Below, piece by piece: positions 23,584-34,552 of a stretch of DNA of 64,000 bases (position 1 is its first letter; every line of letters starts with the position of its first letter). The notes beneath the pieces are model-generated. The model was not told the DNA's origin and searched no databases. It was given only the letters and a program-made list of their open reading frames with translations. Source of the DNA: Cryptomeria japonica (Eukaryota > Streptophyta > Pinopsida > Cupressales > Cupressaceae); NCBI RefSeq assembly GCF_030272615.1, contig NC_081411.1, forward strand, positions 837,116,136-837,180,135, given 5' to 3'. The position numbers and the translations under genes were made by a program.

Positions 23584-25658
23584 ACTAACCTTCTAACCTC
23601 TTTACTATGTTTTGGAGTGCTCCTAAGTTGATTTTGCAGGTCAAAAACCCAAAAACAGGGCCGTGCAGTGCATTCTGGACACTTCTGCATTTGTGTGAAG
23701 CATTTTGCGCCTATGTTGAGCATCTTGCGCCTATGTATGCAACATTCTACGCTTGTGTCAGACATCTTGCACCTGTGTCATGAGTTCTGCGCTTGTGTAA
23801 AGTCCAGAACAGAGGTGAAAAATGCAGTTTTTACTTGAAATTTTTGATGTTTTTGCATTCTGATTTTTGTGCTTTGGATTTTGGTACTAATTATTTGTGC
23901 AGAATCTTGGCATACACATGGCAAAGACTACAAATCAAATTACTAACATGTGTTATGCAGAATCGATGGTCAAAGACAAACAAATCAAACCTCTAACTTG
24001 GGTTTTGCAGGTTGCCTTGGAGAAACAACCAAACTGTGTGTTTGAGATTTTTAATTAGGCACTTAGTGATTTTTAAATAGGTTGGAATAAACATTTGTTT
24101 GCTTTGATTGTTAAGTATGACATTGGAGTAGGAGAGTATGCTCTCATCCTTCTTAGAGTGATCAGAAATCCAGATCTTCGATACCATGCTTGTGTTGTTG
24201 ATTGAGTGTCTCCTTTAGAGGGCCTGCCTTCCCGACCACTTTGCTTTTGCAAGCAAGTGATAATCGTGAGAAGGGAATGACCCAAAGTGAGTACGGCTAG
24301 AATTCCTTGGCATTCTAACTCACTATAAACAAATACCTGATGAGCGAAAGCTTTGAAGGAAGTGTTACGTGGGAATTGCAGTTACTTGGGAAGTCATGAC
24401 CCTTGAACTCTTTCTCATATCAACATCTAAGTAGGGCCTCTTGGTCTAAATTGCACTTGCGCGACTACATTTGTTTGGTATCTTGATGGGCTTAATGTCT
24501 CAATCATGCTTGCATGACATCAAGGAGTAATGCTTAATAGAAATCCTTACTACATACCTTGTTTTTAGAGGCCAAAAACCCTTCTAGTTGCTTGAGAAGG
24601 ACAAATTCAGATACTTGGAAGAGATACTAAGTTCGCCATGGGGAGATTTCCATGGGGACTGATGCTTGGCTGCCCTGAGAAGTGAGTGTCGTGGAGGGGA
24701 GCCCGTGGGGTCAAGCATCTATGTATTCTCCTTGAATCCCATAATGAGTCTACCTCTCAAGTACCTAATGTCTTTGCCTACCATAAGAAATGTGGAAATG
24801 AGCATGATTGTCTTGAGTCTAAGTTGTAATATCTTGTCTTCTTTGCTTGTCAAAAGTTGAATTGATTATCATTCCAAAAAGCAAAACAAATTGATTCAAA
24901 ACAAGGTTAAACATAAGAGACATTCATCCAATAAAAGTTCAACAAGATTCAAAGATCATCTTCTTCAAACATGGTTATCCAACATTGTTCAAAAACTTGT
25001 CTCAACATTTATGTCACTTACATTTAGGTTCATCCTAGGTTGCATTTTGCAAAGTCATTGTCAAATATCAAGGTTAGGTTTCACCTAAGTCATGCTCCTT
25101 TTGCATATCAATAAGGGTTATCCATTTTCATATGTCCTCTTGCACTAAAGTCATACCATTGTCATTCATATTTGCATACCCTAGGTCTCTTCATTAAGCT
25201 TGGGTCATTATCATATCATATTAGGGTCATTTGCATAGTAATTGTCCCTTTGCATATAGTGTCAAAACTAGGTTTTGTCATCCTTGAGTAATCCAAATCT
25301 TTGATAAACCCTAAGTTATTGTTACGAAGTCTAGACCTTACCAACCTTTTCTCTTTATGTCATTATTATCATTTGGTCAAACCTAGCTTAGTATCCAAGC
25401 ATATAGGGGAGACATTGTCAATTTGTCCTTTTGTTACTTGGTCCTTTTGTCCTTTGAGGTCTAGACATCATTTCAATTTCCTAAGGGTCTCTTTTTTAGA
25501 TTTGCATTCCAAAAAGTTTGTCAAAGTCTTGAAAAACAACCAAAAACATAGGTTGCATTCTTGCCATAGATTGCATTCTCATTCATTTAGTTTGCATTTA
25601 GTTGCATATCATACATTATCCTTGAAAAATTCCAAAAATATTGCATTTGCATAGTGAC
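23584..25658 (+). other. Leader of element B
   Basis: About 2.1 kb with no supportable gene. 23690-23800 holds six or so repeats of a word TTGCGCCTATGT / CTGCGCTTGTGT. 24205-24300 and 24655-24715 hold blocks (TTTAGAGGGCCTGCCTTCCC; CTGATGCTTGGCTGCCCTGA) that recur in the leader of E on the minus strand at about 60290-60210 and 59885-59830. Such shared leader blocks are where packaging or dimerisation signals would be expected. Confidence 0.6.
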
Positions 25659-28535
25659 ATGTCTATTGAAACAAGGTTTCAAGCACCAATGATGCAACAA
25701 AGTTTGACGTATCAACCGACAATGCAATCGAATTTTAATCCAAGGCAATCACAATTATATCCAACCCAACAACAATGCAATATTGATCAAACTTTTTATG
25801 ATGAAACAAGTCTCCAAATACAAAAACTAGAGGAGAAACTAGCTCAAGAAAATGAGATTTTGGAACAAAGAGTGAAAAACATTGTGAAGAATAGATCACA
25901 AATGTCTAAAATGTTTCAAAAATTTCCAGGTCAAAATCCAAAGATTGAGCCAATTGATGTAAGATCTCTTCTTGAACGATCAGACATACTAGCTCTCCTC
26001 TCACAAATAGAGATGATGAAACAATTTCAAGAAAAGAGACAACATAAATTTCAACATTATGTGCCTTCACAACAAGAACAAGAAGGTGTTTACTATCAAT
26101 CAGATTTTCAACCAATACAACCAATGGTTTAACCAATTGTTCAACATATACAACCAACACAACCAATGGTCCAATTTCAACAATATGTCCAACCGACTAT
26201 CAAGTATCAACAACAAACTCAATGGACAACTCAGTATCAACAACAACAACCAAACATTCAAAAACAAAGGTTGCAACACATACGAACCCAAGTTTCAAAC
26301 ATGTCAGAACAATTGAACCAAGTCCAATATCAAAACATGACATCAAATCAAAAACAAGTTCAAATTCCAGGTCCAATCATGTCAAAACCTCGAAAGAAAG
26401 GTGGCTTTATTGCAATGCTCTTAAGGAAATTACCAAGTGAGTTTATTGAGGAAGATCAAGATAATACAACCATGTCTAGCAATGCTTCATCCCCTTGCAA
26501 GAAAATTGACTCTCTAGTGGCATCTATCCCTACACCTCTAGAAGTTTCCCAAGAACCTTCCATATTATCCTCATCAAACAATACACCCAAGGATGCAATT
26601 ATCCAAGAGCTATCCATAATTGATTGCCATGATAATCCAATTCATGATGCACATCCTTGTCATGTTTCAGATATACAAGACCCAATGCAACCATGCACTT
26701 TATTGTCGTTACCTATTCTAGAGGACCCTATTCAAAGTCCCTCTTCCTCATGTTCAAGCATTGATTCCTTGCCAGAATCCATCACTAATGTTCAAAGTGC
26801 ATTTCCTTCATGCCAAAGCATTAATTCCTTGTCAGAATCCCCCATTCATATCCAAAGTCCAACCTCATGTCAAGAGGATAATTTAGAGCATGAAGAAATG
26901 AGTCCTAAAGAAAATCAAGATCAAGATCCTGAAACCTTATCATCCCATCCAATTGTTGACCAGGATCTCATCTTCCCAGACACTCATGATGATTCCCCTA
27001 TTCTTGTCCATCCAATCCAAAGTCCTATTGACACTCCATTCCTTGAGCACGATCAAGATATCCCAGTTCATCCAATCCCAAATGATCCCCTTCCATTTCA
27101 TGAACACAATGTCCTTTCAAATCCCATTGATATTCCACTTCCTGAGAAAGATCAAGATATCCTTTCCATCCTTTCTGATGATGCCATTGAAAGTCAAGAG
27201 AAAAGCACCTTTAAAGAGGATTCCAATAATCTTCTTCCTTGTCAAGATCAAACTATTCCTTCAGATCCTCCACAAGCTCCACTTGTTCCTCCATCTCCTT
27301 GTCCTAATGCTCCATATACACTCCAAGATCTCATTTCTTGTGATGATCCCATTATTCCTCCCATTCCATCTCTTGAAGAGCCTGTCATTGAACCATGTCC
27401 ACTACACAATCCTAGTCCCCCTCATGATCCTAATCTCCCTCATGATTCTAACGTGTCATTGCAAGATGTTCATGAATCCTCGACATGCATAATGGGTTCT
27501 TCCACTTTGGTGAAATCCGATCCACTTCAAGATCTCGTTATTTCTCTCATACCACCTCCACCTCATAATGGACTCGCGTCTTCTTCCCAAAGAAAAGAGT
27601 ATCCTACAAGTCAAGATATTCATAAAGGCAAAGGAGTAGACCTTCATGAGAAAGAACCCCTTCATATCAAAGAATATACTAATGGTCATGGCTACAAAGC
27701 TCACACTCAAGGCGTTGGTATCCCTTCAAAGTCAAAATCCAAAGGTCCACCTTCCCCATCATCGCTTCCATCCATTCTAGGTCCCTATATCCCTCCATCT
27801 CCTATGCAACATCAACAAAGGCACACATCTTGGAGAACCTTCCATCCATCCCACATGCCTCCATATCATTCCCATCCACACCAACATTCATTCCCTCTTC
27901 CAAGCAATTTGGATGCCAAGTATAAGCATCATAAGTCTAGCAATCCACATGTATTCAAGGATCAACATGTCCAATATAATCGACATGTCAAAACAAAGAA
28001 CAAGATGATTTATAAAGAAAAAGAAAAATACAAAAGGCCACAAAGGCCCACTGAGCAAAATAAAGCAAAGTCAAAATATATATGGGTTCCTAAATCCATT
28101 GTGCAAGCAATGCACTCCAAGGAACCACAAAAGCATGAAAAATCAAAAACCATGTGGATCCCTAAGCGGCTCCTTGAAGCACAAAAGCCTAAAGAAACAT
28201 CCAACTTGGCATCCAAAATTGCTATTCCTCCATCCAAACATTCCAAGTCTATTCCTCCATCACCTTCTTCATCCATTTTGGGCCCTTATGTCCCAAAATC
28301 CATAGCCTTTCCTCCGTCAAAATCTTCGTATCCAAAATCCCAAGCCTTTCCTCCATCCAAATCTCACAATTTGAGATCCATCTTTCCTCCATCAGTCCAT
28401 CACCCCTCAAGGTGTGTGCCAATGTCGATCTTGCCAACATTTCCATCTACTCAAGCACAATTCTTCCAATACCCTATCCATTATCCAATGCATATTTTCC
28501 ATCCTTCAATCCCTTTGGTTCAATCCCTTACATAA
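25659..28535 (+). CDS. Element B unknown ORF, 958 codons, Pro/Ser/Gln/His-rich, one in-frame stop
   Basis: ATG 25659 (MSIETRFQAPMMQQ). A single frame runs to 28535, interrupted only by TAA at 26130-26132, which stands in a Gln-rich run and so most likely was CAA. The N-terminal 160 residues are Gln-rich with a helical stretch (LQIQKLEEKLAQENEILEQR) and LLERSDILALLSQIEMMKQF. Next is a Gln-rich spacer. KKGGFIAMLLRKLPSEFIEE lies at about 26396-26455, followed by a long acidic Pro/Ser/Asp-rich part. The basic C-terminal third carries repeated motifs: IWVPKSIV and MWIPKRLL; SILGPYIPPSP and SILGPYVPKS; AFPPSKS three times. It has no gag, enzyme or transmembrane pattern I recognise. The open frame over nearly 2.9 kb with one stop contrasts with the decayed neighbours. 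Function unknown; a structural or Gag-replacing role is only a guess. Confidence 0.7.
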
Positions 28536-30691
28536 ATCCTTGCCTTAGTTTCATCTCATTTTCCATGTCCTCATCCTACCAACGTCTTTGAGCATACTTT
28601 TAAAGGTCATGGTCCATTTATTTCAAGGCTACTATCCAAAAAAAAAAAGACGCTTGAGTCCTTCTTCCATCCCCTATCATGTGTCCATCTTCTGTTGAAA
28701 AAGTCAAAATGAAAAAAAAAAATTGAAAAAAAAAAAAAAAAAATACAAAAAAAAAGTGAAAGAAAAAAGAAAAGAAAAAAATAAAGAAAAATAATTCGTC
28801 CACTGGTGAAAACCTGGCAAACAGGCGCCTTGGGCAAGTACCATGATGAAAACCTGGCAAACAAGCGTCATGCGTAATTTATGAACTTCTTGCACACCAC
28901 ACTTGGGGGCAAGTTTCCTCCTTCATATCCTATTGCCCTTCATTATCCTATCATACCATGTCATACTCCTTCATGTCCTATTACCCTTCATATCCTATTG
29001 TCCCTCATGTCCAATTTCCCTTTCCACCTTTGATCTTGACAAGGCTAAGGATCATCATGAGCATCATGCATCTTGTTTGCAGCTTTTAGTCTATCATAGC
29101 TTTTGGTCATTTTCCCATTTGCTTATTTCAACCTTTCATCCATATTCCCTGGCTTATTGCAACTTTCTGCCACTGTCCCTTAGCCAATCCCGACCTTCAG
29201 TCCATGTCCCTTATCCATTCTTGGTCTTGCTTATCCTATCCATATCTTATCACTATCCATACACTCTTTTCAATTCCTTGATCTTGATCTGACATAAGGA
29301 CACGAAATGCAAAACATAGTTTCAAAAACCCCTTGACATGTCCCTCATGCCATGTCACTGCTTTACATTGTTATATCCAGTCTCTTGTCCCATCACGCCA
29401 TAGCCCTTGGAAATTGCATCCGCATTGTCTCCACGATAAAAAGCCTTTGTTTCCCTCTATCCACCATCATTTCAGCAAGCCTATTTATTCACCTATCATA
29501 TTCCTTGCCTTGCTAGACACTGGGGGCAAAGTCATTAAAAACTAAAAACACAAAAATTTAAAATGTCCTAAAAAAATTTCATAAAAAAATTGAAAAATGT
29601 CCTGAAAAAATCTCAAAAACATTTAAAAATATCCTGGAAAAAATCCCTAAAAAAATCAAATAAAGTCCTGAAAAAATATCTAAAAAATTGAAAAAATGAA
29701 AATCCCTAAAAATCATAAAAAAGTCCTGAAAAAATGAACGCAAAAACATTTCAAAAACATTAAACTCCAAAAAAAAAAAACGCATTTCGCAATAAAGGAT
29801 CTCCTTTTGTGCATAAGACAAATCACTAAGCCTACATCCAGCAACTCGCAATCAAACATTGTGCTTTAATGAAATCACGCTTTAACAGATGAGCTTTTCC
29901 ATCAACTCAGACATTCAAACTGATCAGAATTGTCATATCAATCAACCTCAAAATCATTTGTCCTTGTCTCCACTATCATGGGTCTTATACAGGGTGTGGT
30001 ATACTCGAAACCAGACTGTGTCCTGTCTTAGACGGGGTACCGCATTTCCTGAAACTAGACAGCATGATCGTCCTATCAACACTTTCAACTTTTGACAATG
30101 AAGATCAAGATGTTTGTCTGATTTGCTTGAATTTGTGCATCTTATCTTTTTATTGATTTATCTTTGGCTTCGGTCATGTTCCTATGTTGCTCAATGATGT
30201 CACTGAGTGATTTAGAGTGACCGGGATGGTTCATGATCCTTTTCTTTTTTGATTGTGAGTGATGCTTGTCTATGATGTGTCTGTCTTTTGCAAAAAGGGT
30301 TGCATTTCAGCTCTGGCCTTCAATGCCATGATGCTACGCATCCATTTTGCTACATTAAAATAAAGGTTCTCACCTACAAAGTGCATTACTGAAAGCAAGT
30401 TTTCCTTCATCTCTAATTGTCCTCTGTCTATTTTCTTCTTACTAACATTTCTTCCGTCACTCTTGGCAGTCCGTTTGATCCTATCTTGTTCTATCATTCT
30501 TATCGATCAATTGGCCTCTTTTCTGCATGTTTCTGGCCAATTCCTCGAGGGGGCATGCATATGTCATTATTATTGTCTAGGGCATTTTCATATGTCATTA
30601 TTATTGTCTGGGGCATTTTCATATGTCATTATTATTGTCTGGGCATTTTCATTACTGTTCTTTGAAACAACGCTTAAAATCGCATTGTCTC
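28536..30691 (+). other. 3' non-coding region of element B
   Basis: Contains an A-rich run (28709-28790), then a block TGGTGAAAACCTGGCAAACA at 28805 followed by GGCGCCTTGGGCAAGTACCA, which matches E's 3' region (minus strand, about 54490-54340). Next are T/C-rich sequence with no gene, an A-rich array of GTCCTGAAAAAA words at 29560-29790, and a 31-bp tandem repeat at 30558-30652. Confidence 0.6.
30558..30652 (+). repeat. 31-bp tandem repeat, three copies
   Basis: CATATGTCATTATTATTGTC followed by TGGGGCATTTT is repeated three times head to tail with few changes, 50 nt upstream of B's polypurine tract. Confidence 0.85.
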
Positions 30692-30705
30692 AAAGAGGGG
30701 CAAAA
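30692..30705 (+). other. Polypurine tract of element B
   Basis: AAAGAGGGGCAAAA lies directly before the 3' LTR. The identical tract precedes E's 3' LTR on the minus strand. Confidence 0.85.
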
Positions 30706-32040
30706 TGTAGACACCTAAAAATGGTCAACGCTTGCAGGGTCATACTTTAACATTTCCGCATTGCCTCATTTTAGGTTTTTGCGCCGCATTAACATTTCTC
30801 CTATGTCACGCACTTGGTTTTTATCATTTGCGAGCATCAAGTCATTTTTCTATCATCTCACCTTCGAATTTGGTCTTGTCGACAACAACCTTCAGTCATG
30901 ATTTGTCATCGTTCGTGGTCATTTTCAATCTTGTCATATTGCGATCGATTCGTCATCGATCCTTGTCCTTTCCAATCATGTCAATTTGGATCAATTTGTC
31001 ATTGTTCCTTGTCAATTGGCACATTTCTCAATCAAATTGTTTATCGCATTGGTCATTTATCAATTCAAAATCATGACATTAATTATCTTCAATCAAGACC
31101 TAATTGTCATTTTCGCATTTCTAATTTGTCTTCTAGGGTTTTATGATTTATTCATTTAACCTAATTTGTCATTTCTTCTTCTAGGGTTACTAAATTATTT
31201 ATTAATCCTAAGTTACAATTAAATCTTTATTTAATTGGCTAATTATTCTTCCTCTTGTAAATTAATTAATAAATGACAAATTATTAATTAATTTACCTAA
31301 TTTCTTCTAGTTCCTAATTTCCTATTTTTCCATCAATTTCTAATTCCTAATTGTCATCAATTTCAATTTTCTAATTTTCTTAATTTCCTAATTTCAAATT
31401 CCTCCTATTTCTCTCCTAATTCTATGGGAATGACATTTCAATTTGTCATAAATTGTCATAATTGATAATCAATCAATTTTGACATAGAATGTGTCATAAT
31501 TTGTCATGAATTATCAATCAATCAAATTGTGCATGGAAAGTGCATAATTTGTCATAATTTGTCATATTGATTTGCAATTTCCATTTGAATTGGATCATGC
31601 TAATCTTGTCATTTATCCAATTTGTCTATAAATTGGATGAATTTCTTCAATCAAACCCCTTAATCTTGAACCCTTTATTCTCGAATCTTGAATCTTGAAT
31701 CCCGAATCCCGAATCCGAATCCTTAATCAAACTACCAAACTTACGCTTCTAGTACTCTTGAGCTTTTCATCAATCTTGCTTTCAATTGTATGTGCACTTG
31801 TAGGTGAGATCCACAAATCCATTGAAGAGGAAAGAACAACAATGGAGCCGCATGGAAGGAGCATTCAATTCTGCATTTGGTTTGCATAATCTTTCATTTT
31901 GAATGCTTTGTTTTCATATCTCTATTGAGTGTGCTTAGGATTAGGTTCATTTGCAATGAGTGCTCTCATGATTGAGTTATCATGTCTTGTGTTTTGATTT
32001 ATCTACTTATCTTGTGATGATCCCTATTTCCTATGCTACA
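30706..32040 (+). repeat. 3' LTR of element B
   Basis: Same length as the 5' copy (1335 bp), about 10 differences by eye, followed by TSD gaaag. Confidence 0.95.
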
Positions 32041-32150
32041 GAAAGAAGCCTATTTGCAACTACTATGGAAAACAAGGACATACTGCCAACATGTGCCAAA
32101 TAAGAAAAGGTAAGTAACTAAATGTCACTAGGTCTAATGGTTATTGTTAC

Positions 32151-33366
32151 TGTAGCGTCCTAAAATTGTGATACTTGCAATTTTGACTGCATTTGGGTCT
32201 TCACGATGGCGGCGCAACGTTGAACCTGAATGGAGACCCTGAAACCTGTTTACGACACCAAAAATTGCATTTTTCTGCACCCTGGCCTGATCCCTCCTTG
32301 CACCCTGCTGTCCCGGGAGGTGGGACCATGGCACCCAGTGCCGTGGTCCTTAAGGACTAGGGCGCCTAGCGCCCTGGTCCCTGGCCCTATTTTGGGCCCA
32401 GTCTCTTGTGGGCATCGGTTCTTTAAGTTGCAAATTGGAAAATAATGTTTCCTGGTCGGCCTAAGGTCGGGAAAATTAGTCTATCAGCCCTAATTGACAA
32501 GTATATAAACCACTTTTCCTCTCCTAGAAAGAGGAAGGAAGGAAAACATATGTGTGCAAAAGGCGGAAGCGATATTCAAACATTCAAACATTCAAGCATT
32601 CAAGCATTCCTTCAAGCAATTGAGCATTCTAAGTCTCCATTCAAGGCTACGTGTTGCATTCAAGACAAGGATTCAACCATTGAAGAGGAGATCACATACT
32701 ACATACATTACACCTTCGCATGTAAGAATACAAACATTCTTACAACAAGGTATCAGTACTTGTTTACATTACAAACATTTACATTTACAGCATTCTCATT
32801 TCTTGGTTAATTCCAAAACTGGGGTTTGACCTAAAGGCAAACCCCTCATCCCTAACCCCCCAATTGTCCTCTCTTTTCTGTGTGTAGGTTGCAGGTACGC
32901 AGCTGTAATTGAAGATCTGGAATCCTTGTGCAGAGATGAACAGATCCCCCTTTGTTTTGCGGATTTTTCGGAGGATCGTGTGCACGCCGGGCGCCATCGT
33001 CCCATCAACTTTCACTCAAATTTGTAGAACAGCACCGTCTCGATATTTTACTGCTAATTCCAGGTCCGCAGCTTCATCCCATATCCCTATCTCTATTTAT
33101 AAGTGAATCTTTCTTGCTTCTACATGCATTCCTAGTTCAATCTTTCTACATTCTTTACAAAAGAGGGTATCCTTGATGTCTTAACCCTTGAAACTCATAT
33201 AGAATCCAATCTTGCATTGCATGGGATTGGATCTTGTGGGTTTCAACCCCTCTTTTGAATGTAAAGTCTCTCCTAAGTGAAAACCATCAACCCTAGTGAC
33301 TCTCCCTTCTCTCTCCTTGGGGTTGGGGAGGGGAGAACAACTAGGGTTCGATTTTTCTGCTTTACA
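32151..33366 (+). repeat. 5' LTR of element C
   Basis: It starts TGTAGCGTCCTAAAATTGTG and ends TTCTGCTTTACA. A TATA box TATATAAA sits at 32502-32509, followed by a run of ACATTCAA words (32575-32610). 32290-32395 holds about 31-bp imperfect units around GGACCATGG..GTGGTCC (two units here, three in the 3' LTR). 32969-33000 carries the motif GATCGTGTGCACGCCGGGCG that recurs in the leader. Confidence 0.95.
32502..32509 (+). promoter_or_regulatory. TATA box in LTR of element C
   Basis: TATATAAA within GTATATAAACCAC, about 350 nt into the LTR and kept unchanged in the 3' LTR (39102-39109). The likely RNA start lies about 30 nt downstream. Confidence 0.65.
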
Positions 33367-33369
33367 TTT

Positions 33370-33388
33370 TGGTGAACCTGACATGAAC
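33370..33388 (+). other. Primer binding site of element C
   Basis: TGGTGAACCTGACATGAAC, three bases after the LTR, differs by one base from G's PBS. The matching tRNA was not identified. Confidence 0.7.
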
Positions 33389-34552
33389 ATCCTAATTCTG
33401 ATTATTCATGGTTAGATCTGAAAAATTTGCTTCCTTAATTATGTTTTCATGTTTGATATTTTGCAAATTTCAGAGGTTAATTGCATAAAAACCCTAAAAT
33501 TTTCTGTTTAGTAATTGAGCTTGTGAAATGTTTAATTGTTAATGCTTGTTTCAGATCTACCCTTCTACTACAAATTATCAAATCATATCTGTACTTTAAT
33601 TTTGAAAATTAAGTGGTTAAGTGTCAAAACCCTAATTTTTAAAACCCTCTTGATTCAGCCTTTGACTGATGATTTCACTGATTAAAACACCTCCAAATCA
33701 GTTGTGACTTTGGATTCTGCAACAAAACCACAATATCTTTCATCCCTGAAAATTTGGAAAAAAGTTGCGAGGACCGTGTGCACCCCGAGCGCCATCGTCC
33801 CTGACATTTTTTCTGAAATTTCGGGAGCTAGATCTTACTGTATTTTTCTGCTAAAATCCAGAATTTTGGCTGATTTTATCAATTTTAACACTTTCAAAAT
33901 TAAAGTCGAAGTTGGTCTAGCGATTGCTTGGATTGAGGCTTCTAATCACTTAAAAATTGTTGAAATTAAAATTCATATCAAAATTGTGTTTCTTACAGTC
34001 CTAAATCTGAAAAGTGTGTTGGCATTCATTCGAAATTTTAGTGTTTTATTCAAATTTTTACAATTTGTGACTTTTGAAATTAAGTGTTTAATTGCAACAA
34101 CTTTGATTTCCACTTTCAAATTCGAATTTTGCATGAAATCGAGTCAACTTTTAAATTTCAAAGCCTGCATTGCTTTCAGTATTCCTTCTAAAATCATAAA
34201 ATTCAAAATTTCAGTTTCCCCCTCTTTTTCAAAATTCAAAATTTGCATTTTTTCAACAATCTTGGTAGGGTTCAATTTTGAGATTGCAACTTTAATTTGG
34301 CCTATCTACAGATCGTAAAATCACTCAATTTTTTTCAGATTAGCTTTAAAATCATCATAACTTTCATCCCTGAAAATTTTGAAAAACGTTGCGAGGACCG
34401 TGTGCACTCCGTTCGCCATGGTCCCGGACATTTTTTTCAAAATTTTGGGAGATTGTCCTGATTGCATTTAATAGCTTAAATCTAGGAGATTGGCTGATTT
34501 TATTGAAATTTGCTACCTCTAAAATTCAAAATCTTCTCTCTCTCTTTAGTGC
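33389..34552 (+). other. Leader of element C with repeated GC-rich motif
   Basis: No gene. Two copies of a roughly 75-nt block, CTTTCATCCCTGAAAATTT, GCGAGGACCGTGTGCAC, GCCATCGTCCC, CATTTTTTT, AATTTCGGGAG, at about 33738-33840 and 34362-34455. The GC-rich core also lies in the LTR (32975-33004). The rest is AT-rich. Confidence 0.65.

Larger units (their letters stand above)
22225..32040 (+). mobile_element. Gypsy-type non-autonomous LTR element B with one large unknown ORF
   Basis: Two 1335-bp LTRs (22225-23559, 30706-32040) flanked by TSD gaaag (22220-22224, 32041-32045). The LTRs differ at about 10 positions by eye (7 transitions, 3 transversions), near 99.2% identity, so insertion is recent relative to A. 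The internal region has a long leader, a 958-codon ORF, and a 2.1-kb 3' region ending in a polypurine tract. No gag, PR, RT, RNase H or INT motif is visible. LTR tip, polypurine tract, leader blocks and 3' block match element E. Confidence 0.95.

Noticed and set aside
26953-27492. Second overlapping open frame inside B's large ORF
   Set aside because: Shadow frame of a Pro/Ser/His-rich coding sequence with Leu/Ile/Phe bias from CTT/ATT codons; the longer frame is the better model.
28607-28895. Minus-strand Phe-rich open frames that look like membrane proteins
   Set aside because: They are the complement of the A-rich run in B's 3' region. Low complexity, no start context, and three overlapping frames all open.
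32230-33390. Several short open frames repeated at 38799-40017
   Set aside because: They lie in both LTRs of C and differ by indels and stops; LTR sequence, not genes.
33738-34318. Open frame of 204 codons in C's leader
   Set aside because: Composition is AT-rich with Ile/Phe/Lys bias, it includes one copy of the non-coding repeated block, and it ends before the real gag start.
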